Positions 53,569 through 60,737 of a stretch of 64,000 bases of DNA are shown here, one piece after another. Position numbers and translations under genes: made by a program. Origin of the DNA: Aureimonas glaciei (lineage in GTDB: Bacteria; Pseudomonadota; Alphaproteobacteria; Rhizobiales; Rhizobiaceae). The stretch is taken from the NCBI RefSeq assembly GCF_014643375.1, contig NZ_BMJJ01000002.1:496345-560344 (forward strand). The letters run 5' to 3'. The notes under the pieces were generated by a model. That model was not told the DNA's origin. It worked only from the letters and a program-made list of their open reading frames with translations, and ran no database searches. The stretch's first letter is position 1, and the number at the start of each line of letters is the position of its first letter.

Positions 53569-53910
53569 ATGAACATGGTGGAATTCGAGACCAAGGCATC
53601 GGAGGTCGCCGGCCTGTTGAAGGCGGTCGCCAACGAGCGGCGGCTGATGATCCTGTGCAAGCTCGTCGAATGGGGGGAGGCGAAGGTCGGCACGCTGGCG
53701 GAGGCCGCGGGCCTCTCGCAGTCGGCCCTGTCGCAGCATCTGGCCGTCCTGCGCGGGCAGGGCATCGTGGATTTTCGGCGCGACAGCCAGACGCTCTGGT
53801 ACCGGATTGCCGACCCGCGCATCGAGAGCCTTTTCGCCACCCTGCACGGCCTGTTCTGCGCGCCCGAGGCGGTGTCGCCGAAGGCTCCTCCCTCACCGTC
53901 GAAAGCCTGA
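53569..53910 (+). CDS. bigR: BigR-type ArsR-family repressor
   Basis: A 113-residue winged-helix regulator. The HTH is VGTLAEAAGLSQSALSQHLAVL. Cys30 (LMILCKL) and Cys97 (GLFCAPE) match the redox/persulfide-sensing pair of BigR, which opens under sulfide stress. It represses its own sulfur operon; here it is followed after four bases by two YeeE/YedE-like genes. The usual persulfide dioxygenase (blh) partner is not in this locus. Confidence 0.9.
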   Translation: MNMVEFETKASEVAGLLKAVANERRLMILCKLVEWGEAKVGTLAEAAGLSQSALSQHLAVLRGQGIVDFRRDSQTLWYRIADPRIESLFATLHGLFCAPEAVSPKAPPSPSKA

Positions 53911-53914
53911 GCTT

Positions 53915-54340
53915 ATGGAGAACTTCACACCCTTTTCCGCCCTCGGCGGCGGCCTTCTGATCGGCCTGTCGGCAGCCATGCTGATGCTCTTGAACGGCCG
54001 CATTGCCGGCATCAGCGGCATTCTCGACGGCGCCCTCAGGCCCCGGGCGAGCGGCTTCGGCTGGCGTCTTGCCTTTGTCCTGGGGCTCGTCGCGGCCGCG
54101 CCGCTGATGGCGCTGGCGGGCTTCACGCCGCCGGCGATTGTCGTCGACGCATCGTTGCCCGTCGTCGTCGCCGCGGGTCTTCTGGTCGGTTTCGGCGCGC
54201 GGCTCGGTTCGGGCTGCACCAGCGGCCATGGCGTCTGCGGCATCGCCCGCGGCTCGGGGCGCTCGATCGTCGCCACGCTGATCTTCATGGCGACGGCGGC
54301 CGCGACCGTCTTCGTCGTTCGCCACCTCATCGGAGCCTGA
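53915..54340 (+). CDS. pmpA: YeeE/YedE-family membrane protein, PmpA-like
   Basis: Half-size transporter of 141 residues with four hydrophobic segments. The family motif is intact in GFGARLGSGCTSGHGVCG, whose two Cys are thought to relay thiosulfate or sulfide-related sulfur. It is co-transcribed with bigR (four-base gap) and pmpB (three-base gap). Confidence 0.9.
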   Translation: MENFTPFSALGGGLLIGLSAAMLMLLNGRIAGISGILDGALRPRASGFGWRLAFVLGLVAAAPLMALAGFTPPAIVVDASLPVVVAAGLLVGFGARLGSGCTSGHGVCGIARGSGRSIVATLIFMATAAATVFVVRHLIGA

Positions 54341-54343
54341 GCC

Positions 54344-54808
54344 ATGATCCTTCTCTCGCTAGCCGCCGGCCTCGTCTTCGGCATCGGTCTCATCGTCTCG
54401 GCCATGGTCGATCCGGCCAAGGTCCTGGGCTTTCTCGACATTGCCGGCGATTGGGATCCCAGTCTCGCTCTCGTAATGGGCGGCGCGATCCTCGTCACTG
54501 CCCCGGCCTTCGCGCTCGCCCGCCGCATGGGCGCGCCCCTTTTGGCGCCGCGCTTCGAATGGCCGACGCGGCGCGACATCGACGCCCGCCTTATCGGCGG
54601 GGCGGCGCTGTTCGGCATCGGCTGGGGCCTCGTCGGCCTGTGCCCCGGCCCGGCGCTGGCCGCGCTGGGTTTCGTGCCCGGAGAGGTGCTGGTCTTCGTC
54701 GCCGCGATGCTGGCCGGGATGGGCCTCTTTCATCTCGTCGGAACCCCGCGCGCCAAGGCGCCGGAGACCGGGCGCGCGCTGGCCGGCGAGGCGAGCGTCG
54801 ACGCCTGA
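54344..54808 (+). CDS. pmpB: DUF6691/YeeE-family membrane protein, PmpB-like
   Basis: Second half-size partner, 154 residues with four hydrophobic segments. It has FGIGLIVSAMVDPAKVLGFLD near the start (a YedE hallmark) and the Cys-bearing GWGLVGLCPGPALAAL. It pairs with PmpA to make a full YedE-like channel for a sulfur species. It converges with iolR nine bases downstream. Confidence 0.9.
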   Translation: MILLSLAAGLVFGIGLIVSAMVDPAKVLGFLDIAGDWDPSLALVMGGAILVTAPAFALARRMGAPLLAPRFEWPTRRDIDARLIGGAALFGIGWGLVGLCPGPALAALGFVPGEVLVFVAAMLAGMGLFHLVGTPRAKAPETGRALAGEASVDA

Positions 54809-54817
54809 AGGCGGCGC

Positions 54818-55666
54818 TCAGATCGGCCGCGTCTCTTCCGGCCCAAGGCGCAGAGCGGCGCTGGCGACCGCCAGCGCGGCGGCCAGCGCCATGGTCGCCG
54901 ACAGCGACCGGAAACCCTCGAAATCGGCCTCGACGACTTCCAGCCAGACCGTCGACAGCCGGGCGACGGGCGAGAACAGGCTGTCGCTGATGCCGACGAT
55001 GGGTACCCCTTTCGCCGCCAACTGGCGCGTCCAGTCGATCGTGCTCGTGGCATAGGGGGTGAAGGAGATCGAGATGGCGACGTCGCCGGGACTGGCGAGT
55101 GCCAGAACGTCCTCCTCCGTGCCGAAACCCGCGCCGACGACGATGGAGCGCATCTTCAACCGGCCGAAGACGTAGCCGAGATAGACGGCGGGCGCCGCTG
55201 AGCGGCGTTGCCCCAGAATGTAGACCGTGCCCGCCGCGGCCACGAGCGCTGCGGCGCGGTCGAGAAGGGCCGCATCGATCTCCCGCTCGGCCTGGCCGAT
55301 CGACTGCGCCGCCGACTGCAGCATGCCGCGGGCGATCGGCCCGCCCCCCGATGCCTCGCTGCGCGTCAGCGACAGCCGCTCGTCGTAGCTGGTGGTCCTC
55401 GCCCTCAGCCTCTGCCGAAAGATCGCCTGCATGTCGGAGAAACCGGGATAGCCGAGGCTCTGGGCGAGGCGGACGAGGGTCGAGGGCTGCACCCGGGCCT
55501 CGGCCGCGATGCTGGCGGCGGTGCCGAAGGCGATCTCGTCGGGATTCTCCACCGCAAAGCGCGCGACCTGCGCCAGCCGCTTCGGCAGGTCTTCGTGCCG
55601 CGCCAGGATCAGGCCGCGCAGCGCGTCGTAGTCCGCCGGGAGGGCGGACGGCTCGGGCAGGGTCAT
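54818..55666 (-). CDS. iolR: RpiR-family regulator, IolR-like
   Basis: A 282-residue RpiR regulator with an N-terminal HTH (FGTAASIAAEARVQPSTLVRLAQSL) and a C-terminal SIS sugar-phosphate-binding domain (TVYILGQRRSAAPAVYLG, ISISFTPYATSTIDW). Rhizobial IolR of this family represses iol genes until an inositol-derived sugar phosphate binds. It is divergent from an iolY-like dehydrogenase, matching the Sinorhizobium arrangement. Here bigR-pmpAB lies between it and iolG. Confidence 0.87.
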   Translation of the reverse strand: MTLPEPSALPADYDALRGLILARHEDLPKRLAQVARFAVENPDEIAFGTAASIAAEARVQPSTLVRLAQSLGYPGFSDMQAIFRQRLRARTTSYDERLSLTRSEASGGGPIARGMLQSAAQSIGQAEREIDAALLDRAAALVAAAGTVYILGQRRSAAPAVYLGYVFGRLKMRSIVVGAGFGTEEDVLALASPGDVAISISFTPYATSTIDWTRQLAAKGVPIVGISDSLFSPVARLSTVWLEVVEADFEGFRSLSATMALAAALAVASAALRLGPEETRPI

Positions 55667-55704
55667 TTCGGTCGCCTTCCGCCGCAGGACATCTCGCCAA
55701 GTGA

Positions 55705-55730
55705 TGGAACAGATGTTTTACTTCTGTCCA
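55705..55730. promoter_or_regulatory. Candidate IolR operator
   Basis: TGGAACAGA - N9 - TCTGTCCA, an inverted repeat perfect except for one extra A in the left arm, 38 bases upstream of iolR. The TGGAACA core recurs as TGTTCCA in the iolC/iolG promoter. Confidence 0.5.
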
Positions 55731-55801
55731 GCCCGGAACGCTCCCTTTCGCACGGACGGACCGACCTCCGGCGAGCACCCGGCGACAGCGGGAGGAAAGT
55801 C

Positions 55802-56917
55802 ATGCGCGGCATCGGCGTCGGCCTGATCGGAACCGGCTATATGGGCAAATGCCATGCGCTGGCGTGGAATGCCGTCGCCGCCACCTTCGGCGACGTCGCG
55901 CGCCCGCGTCTCGTGGTGCTGGCCGAGACGGACCAGACGCTGGCCGCGGCCCGGGCGGCTGCCTTCGGCTTCGACCGGGCGACGGATGACTGGCAACAGT
56001 TGTTGGCCGATCCGGAAGTGGAGATCGTTTCGATCGCCGCACCCAATCCCTGGCACCGCGACATGGCGGTCGCTGCTCTCGAGGCCGGCAAGCACGTCTG
56101 GTGCGAAAAGCCGATGGCGACTTCGCTCGCCGATGCCGAGGCGATGCGGGACGCGGCGCGTGCGAGCGGCAAGGTCGCGGTGCTCGGCTACAACTACATC
56201 CAGAACCCGGCGATCCGGCTGATCGGGAAACTGATTGGGGAAGGGCGCCTCGGCCGGCTGCAGCATGTCCGCGTCGAAATGGACGAGGATTTCATGGCCG
56301 ATCCCGAAATGCCCTTCGGCTTCCGCGACCAGAGCCTGTCCGGCATCGGCGCCCTCGACGATTTCGGCGTGCATGCCCTGTCCCTGCTCGCCGTGCTGGC
56401 GCCCCCGGTCGAGGCCGTGGTCTGCGACATGAGCCGACCTGTCGCACAGCGCACGAGCGAGGGCGGGATGCGCGCGGTCGAGACGCACGACAGCGCCACG
56501 GCTCTCCTGCGCTTTGCCGGCGGCGCCACCGGCACGCTGGCGCTGAACCGCGCCGCCTGGGGCCGAAAGGGGCGGATCGCCGTGCAGGTTTTTGGCGACG
56601 CCGGCGCGGCAAGCTTCGATCAGGAGCGACTGAACGACGTCCAGTTCTTCGACGCGCGCGATCCGCCGGACCGCCAGGGCTTTCGCACCATCCTCGCCGG
56701 GCCGGCCCATGCGCCTTTTGGAAAATTCGTCCCGGCGCCGGGCCATGGGCTCGGGTTCAACGATCTGAAGGTGATCGAGGCGCGCGAACTGCTGCATGCG
56801 GTGGCGGGCGAGCCGGCGCGGGTGATCGATTTCGACGCGGGCCTGGCGATCGAGCGCGGGGTCGCGGCCCTGGCACGCTCGCACGCCAGTGCCGCCTGGG
56901 TCGTCATCCCGCGATAA
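55802..56917 (+). CDS. Gfo/Idh/MocA oxidoreductase, IolY-like
   Basis: A 371-residue oxidoreductase with the NAD motif GLIGTGYMGKCHALA, EKPMATSLADAEAM and a long C-terminal sheet domain (GYNYIQNPAIRLIG). Its size and divergence from iolR correspond to the rhizobial IolY gene, a scyllo-inositol dehydrogenase. That is an inference from position and family, not from active-site detail. The ATG at 55802 follows GGGAGGAAA. Confidence 0.85.
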   Translation: MRGIGVGLIGTGYMGKCHALAWNAVAATFGDVARPRLVVLAETDQTLAAARAAAFGFDRATDDWQQLLADPEVEIVSIAAPNPWHRDMAVAALEAGKHVWCEKPMATSLADAEAMRDAARASGKVAVLGYNYIQNPAIRLIGKLIGEGRLGRLQHVRVEMDEDFMADPEMPFGFRDQSLSGIGALDDFGVHALSLLAVLAPPVEAVVCDMSRPVAQRTSEGGMRAVETHDSATALLRFAGGATGTLALNRAAWGRKGRIAVQVFGDAGAASFDQERLNDVQFFDARDPPDRQGFRTILAGPAHAPFGKFVPAPGHGLGFNDLKVIEARELLHAVAGEPARVIDFDAGLAIERGVAALARSHASAAWVVIPR

Positions 56918-56949
56918 GGCGCCGCGATCGAGGCGGCGCCCCGGCCGGG

Positions 56950-57159
56950 CTAGACCCCCGGCGTGATCCGGTCGAAGGCGCGGTCGGGCAGGTCGTCGCC
57001 GGCGGGATCGGGGCGCTGCAGCGCCTCCTCTTCGAGCCGCTCGACGTCGCGCTGCTCCTCTGCCTCGATATCCTCGGCCTCTTCGGGAATGGTCACGGGA
57101 ACGTCGGCGCCGTCGTCGTGGATGCGCGCGGGCGAAAGCGGGTCGGGCGTGTCGGACAT
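56950..57159 (-). CDS. Small acidic hypothetical protein
   Basis: A 69-residue, very acidic protein (runs such as EEAEDIEAEEQRDVERLEEE), likely disordered or helical, with no signal peptide. GGAGGATCACAGC directly upstream of ATG 57159 supports translation. It recalls short DUF-type acidic proteins of rhizobia; function unknown. Confidence 0.6.
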   Translation of the reverse strand: MSDTPDPLSPARIHDDGADVPVTIPEEAEDIEAEEQRDVERLEEEALQRPDPAGDDLPDRAFDRITPGV

Positions 57160-57338
57160 GCTGTGATCCTCCAGAGGGTTCCGGAGGGAAAGTCGCAAGG
57201 CAGGGCGCAGGTTCCGCTGGCTCCGCCGCCGGCACGGCAGACCCAGTCCCCTGTTCTCGTCTGAGGCCCCGCTGCGGACACTCGCAGAGGCATGGCCGCT
57301 CCAGCCTTCTGTTCCAGCGCGCCCCCTGCGAGGCCAGA

Positions 57339-58472
57339 TCAGCCCTTGGCGGTGCGCTTCAGCTTTTTGGGATCGTCGAAGGGCAGAGCCTGCGCCGTCG
57401 CCTTGATCGGCCCCGCGGCGTTGCGCACTTCCAGCGGCGTGCCCGCGACGGCACAGTCGACGTCGAGCCGCGCGATCGCCATCGAGCGCTTGGCGAGCAC
57501 CGAATACAGGCCGCAGGTGGCGATGCCGACCTGTTTGCCATCCTTGAAGATCGGCGCGCCTTCGTCGGCGGGCGCCTCGCCCTCCAGAAGCACGCCAAAA
57601 ATCTTGAAGCGCTCGCGGCCCTTCAGCCGGTAGTGCTCCTCGGCGCCGCGAAAGCCTGTCTTGCCCGGGCTGACGGTGAAATCGAGGCCGAGTTCCCACA
57701 GCGTGTCGCCCGGGCCTTCGTCGGCGAAGGGGTATTTCTGCGAGTTGTCGTAGGGATAGAAGAGGAGATAGCTCTCGACCCTGAGCATATCGAGCGTCGT
57801 GAAGCGGCAGGGGATGATGCCGAGAGACGCGCCTTCGTCGAGGATCCGGTCCCAGATCGCAGGCGCATCCTGGCCGCGGCAGAAAATCTCGTAGCCGCGC
57901 TCGCCAGTATAGCCGGTGCGCGAGATCATCACCGGCAGGCCGAACAGCCGCGTCTGCATGTGGTGGAAATAGGGGAGGTCGCGGATTCCCGGCACGCGGT
58001 CCGCCAGAAAGTCGACGGCGAGGGGGCCCTGCAGGGAGAGATCGTGCAGGTCGTCGTCGAAGCGGAGGGAGACGTCGCGGCCCATCGCCGCCTTCGTCAG
58101 TTCCTCATGGCCCGTGCCCGAGCCATGCACCACCATCCAGCTGTTCGGCCCGGTGCGGTAGAGGATGCAGTCGTCGGTGAACTTTCCCGCCTCGTTCAGC
58201 ATGCAGGCATAGGCCGACTTGCCGGGGTAGATCTTCTCCACGTCGCGGGTGGTGGCGAGGTCGATGAGATGGGAGGCGTGCGGACCGGTGACATGCACCT
58301 TCTTCAGCCCCGACACGTCCATCAGCCCGGCCTTGGTGCGGATCGCCACATATTCGGCGTCCGCATCCCCGTCATAGCTCCAGGCGGTGCCCATGCCGCT
58401 CCAGTCCTCGAGCTTCGAGCCGAGCGCGCGGTGCCGATCGGTGAGGGCGGAAAATCTCCAGGATGCAGTCAT
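57339..58472 (-). CDS. GcvT/aminomethyltransferase-family protein
   Basis: A 377-residue folate-dependent one-carbon transferase-like protein. It shows MDVSGLKKVHVTGPHA, LSLQGPLAVDFL, ISRTGYTGERGYEIF and a C-terminal barrel. It matches the GcvT/DmdA superfamily, which move methyl or methylene groups onto tetrahydrofolate. It lies just upstream and divergent from tmm, whose pathway partner tdm carries a related GcvT domain, so a second demethylation step is likely. True glycine-cleavage T protein is less likely without gcvH/P here. Confidence 0.87.
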   Translation of the reverse strand: MTASWRFSALTDRHRALGSKLEDWSGMGTAWSYDGDADAEYVAIRTKAGLMDVSGLKKVHVTGPHASHLIDLATTRDVEKIYPGKSAYACMLNEAGKFTDDCILYRTGPNSWMVVHGSGTGHEELTKAAMGRDVSLRFDDDLHDLSLQGPLAVDFLADRVPGIRDLPYFHHMQTRLFGLPVMISRTGYTGERGYEIFCRGQDAPAIWDRILDEGASLGIIPCRFTTLDMLRVESYLLFYPYDNSQKYPFADEGPGDTLWELGLDFTVSPGKTGFRGAEEHYRLKGRERFKIFGVLLEGEAPADEGAPIFKDGKQVGIATCGLYSVLAKRSMAIARLDVDCAVAGTPLEVRNAAGPIKATAQALPFDDPKKLKRTAKG

Positions 58473-58890
58473 CGGTCGGGCTCCGTCGTGGGCGTTGAGG
58501 GGGAGGGGCGGAAGGGCCGGGCGACGCGCCGACATCGCCCCTCGCGCTGCCCCGCGGCGGCAGCCGGATGCGCATCTCGGCAGGCTGTCAGGCGAGGTGA
58601 CGAGGCGTGAATGTTTCCTCTTAGGAGAATTTCATAATCGATAGGAATATGCGCCGGGGGCGAGACGGTCAACGCCCCGGCGCGAAATCGCGGGGGCTTC
58701 GGGGCATGACGACCGGAGCGTTGCTCCTCGCACAGGCGGCGGGCCTTTCGCCTTAGGAAAGAAAATTGACAAGCAATGCGCCGTCTGGTCTGCTTTCCCT
58801 TGCGTCGGCTGGCCGGCTCCATCGGGTCCTCCTGGGCCGCTTGGCGGCCCTGCAGCTCGCGTGTTCCATTCCAGTCCGGGAGGCTTCCGC
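58473..58890. promoter_or_regulatory. Divergent promoter region, GcvT-like / tmm
   Basis: 418 bases with no gene. An AT-rich patch lies at 58606-58652. TTGACA at 58766-58771 with a weak TCTGCT 17 bases downstream is a candidate sigma-70 promoter for tmm. GGGAGG precedes the tmm ATG. Confidence 0.45.
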
Positions 58891-60246
58891 ATGCACAAAC
58901 GTGTCGCCGTCATCGGGGCCGGTCCGAGCGGTCTCGCCGCCCTGCGCGCCTTCGAGACCGCCAAGCGCGCCGGCGCCGACGTGCCGGAAGTCGTCTGCTT
59001 CGAGAAGCAGGCGAACTGGGGCGGGTTGTGGAACTACACCTGGCGCACCGGGCTCGACGAGTTCGGCGAGCCGGTGCACGGCTCGATGTACCGCTATCTC
59101 TGGTCCAACGGCCCGAAGGAATGCCTGGAGTTCGCCGACTACTCCTTCGAGCAACATTTCGGCCGGCCGATCCCCTCCTATCCGCCACGCGCCGTGCTGC
59201 ACGACTACATCGCCGGCCGCGTCGAGAAGAGCGGCGTGCGACCCTATATCCGCTTCTGCACGCCCGTCCGCTCGGTCGAGTGGAAGCCGGAGACGAAAAC
59301 TTTCTCGGTGACGGTGAAGGACCTCGTGAACGACCGGCACGAGACCTCGGAGTTCGACCATGTCATCGTCGCCAACGGCCATTTCTCGGTGCCGAACGTG
59401 CCTGACTTCGAGGGCATCGAAGCCTTTCCGGGGCGGGTGATGCACGCGCATGATTTCCGCGCCGCCGACGAGTTCGCCGGCAAGAACGTGCTCCTCGTCG
59501 GTGCCAGCTATTCGGCCGAGGACATCGGCATCCAGTGCTACAAATACGGCGCCCAAACCATCACCTTCAGCTACCGCACCAAGCCGATGGGTTTTGACTG
59601 GCCGGAAGGGTTCGAGGAAAAGCCGCTCCTGCAAAAGCTCGTCGGCAAGACCGCTTACTTCAAGGACGGCACCTCCAGGGAAGTCGACGCCATCGTGCTG
59701 TGCACCGGCTACCAGCACTGCTTTCCCTTCCTGCCCGACGATCTCAGGCTGAAGACGAACAACCGGCTGTATCCGCTCGGGCTCTACAAGGGCGTGATCT
59801 GGCAGGACAATCCGCAGCTGATGTATATCGGCATGCAGGACCAGTACTACACCTTCAACATGTTCGACGCGCAGGCTTGGTTCGCGCGCGACGTCATCCT
59901 CGGCCGGATCGCGCTGCCCAGCGCGGAAGAGCAGGAGGCCGACATCCGGCAATGGCGGGCGCGCGAGGAGGAACTGACGAACCCCTTCGAAGCCATCGAC
60001 TTCCAGACCGACTATGTCCGCGACCTCTTGTCGGCGACGGACTATCCCTTCCTCGACGTCGACCGCGTCGCCGCGCTGTTCAAGGAATGGGAGCACCACA
60101 AGGAGGCCGGCATCCTCACCTACCGCGACCGCTCCTACCCCTCGACGCTGACGGGGAATATGGCCCCGGTGCACCACACGCCCTGGATCCAGGCACTCGA
60201 CGACTCGCTGGCGACGTTCCTGGCGGTGAAGGAGGCGGCGGAGTAG
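58891..60246 (+). CDS. tmm: Trimethylamine monooxygenase
   Basis: Flavin-containing monooxygenase that N-oxidises trimethylamine to TMAO using FAD, NADPH and O2. The 451-residue protein has the FAD motif [15 protein letters not shown] (residues 6-20), the FMO fingerprint [11 protein letters not shown], and the NADPH motif [13 protein letters not shown]. Strong Tmm-specific stretches are present ([54 protein letters not shown]). Size equals characterised Tmm. Oxidation of other methylated amines or sulfides is possible. Confidence 0.95.
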   Translation: MHKRVAVIGAGPSGLAALRAFETAKRAGADVPEVVCFEKQANWGGLWNYTWRTGLDEFGEPVHGSMYRYLWSNGPKECLEFADYSFEQHFGRPIPSYPPRAVLHDYIAGRVEKSGVRPYIRFCTPVRSVEWKPETKTFSVTVKDLVNDRHETSEFDHVIVANGHFSVPNVPDFEGIEAFPGRVMHAHDFRAADEFAGKNVLLVGASYSAEDIGIQCYKYGAQTITFSYRTKPMGFDWPEGFEEKPLLQKLVGKTAYFKDGTSREVDAIVLCTGYQHCFPFLPDDLRLKTNNRLYPLGLYKGVIWQDNPQLMYIGMQDQYYTFNMFDAQAWFARDVILGRIALPSAEEQEADIRQWRAREEELTNPFEAIDFQTDYVRDLLSATDYPFLDVDRVAALFKEWEHHKEAGILTYRDRSYPSTLTGNMAPVHHTPWIQALDDSLATFLAVKEAAE

Positions 60247-60319
60247 GGTTCGGTTTAGGACGGACAGGCCGGCTCGTGCTCCCTGGCGCCGAGGTCAATG
60301 TTAGGCAGCACCGCCAAAA

Positions 60320-60546
60320 CTTCGTCATCCCGGACTTGATCCGGACACAGTGGTGAACCGGCATGTGATGCGGTGGGGGAAGAACGAGGCGATACCTCAA
60401 CGCTTCGTCATCCCGGCCTTGAGCCGGGATCCATGCCAAAGCGTTGTCGCTGCCAAATCGGATCAGGATGAGCCAAGTTGGTCCCCGTGCTCGATCGTGT
60501 CGAGGGTTTGGAGTGGATCCCGGATCAAGTCCGGGATGACGAAGCT
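60320..60546. repeat. REP-like palindromic repeats, three copies
   Basis: Copy A (60320-60346) is degenerate on its right. Copy B has ATCCCGGC-CTTGA-GCCGGGAT (60410-60430), an eight-base stem. Copy C is inverted: ATCCCGGA-TCAAG-TCCGGGAT (60517-60537). The flanks CTTCGTC and ATCCATGCC identify the same family as at 45273-45523. Confidence 0.78.
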
Positions 60547-60562
60547 CAGGGGCAGGCGTTTC

Positions 60563-60700
60563 TTCTCCCCGGCGGGGAGAAGGTGGCCCGAAGGGCCGGA
60601 TGAGGGGATGGCGAAGCCGTTGCGGCGGCTGGAGATGCGGCGTGCGCCCGTGGCGCTCCCCTCATCCCGCTGCCGCGACCTTCTCCTCGCAGGGGAGAAG
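60563..60700. repeat. RIME-like mosaic palindromic element
   Basis: It starts with TTCTCCCC-GGC-GGGGAGAA (60563-60581), then GGCCC-GAA-GGGCC (60585-60597). GATGAGGGGA (60599-60608) then pairs with TCCCCTCATC (60657-60666), and a final TTCTCC...GGAGAA hairpin follows. The layout and sequence resemble the Rhizobium intergenic mosaic elements. It stands 40 bases upstream of tdm. Confidence 0.7.
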
Positions 60701-60737
60701 AAAGCAGCTTGACCGCTGCAGCTGAAAGGACAGACCG

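Larger units (their letters stand above)
60247..60737. other. Palindromic-repeat block between tmm and tdm
   Basis: 491 bases without a gene, almost filled with three REP-like palindromes (60320-60546) and a mosaic of hairpins (60563-60700), listed separately. tdm's ribosome binding site (AAAGGA) is at the right edge. Confidence 0.6.

Noticed and set aside
57339-58472. Calling the gene gcvT of the glycine cleavage system
   Set aside because: No gcvH or gcvP nearby, and the neighbourhood is methylamine oxidation; left as GcvT-family.
60320-60700. Possible small RNA or riboswitch upstream of tdm
   Set aside because: All hairpins are explained by two dispersed repeat families; no aptamer-like conserved core was recognised.
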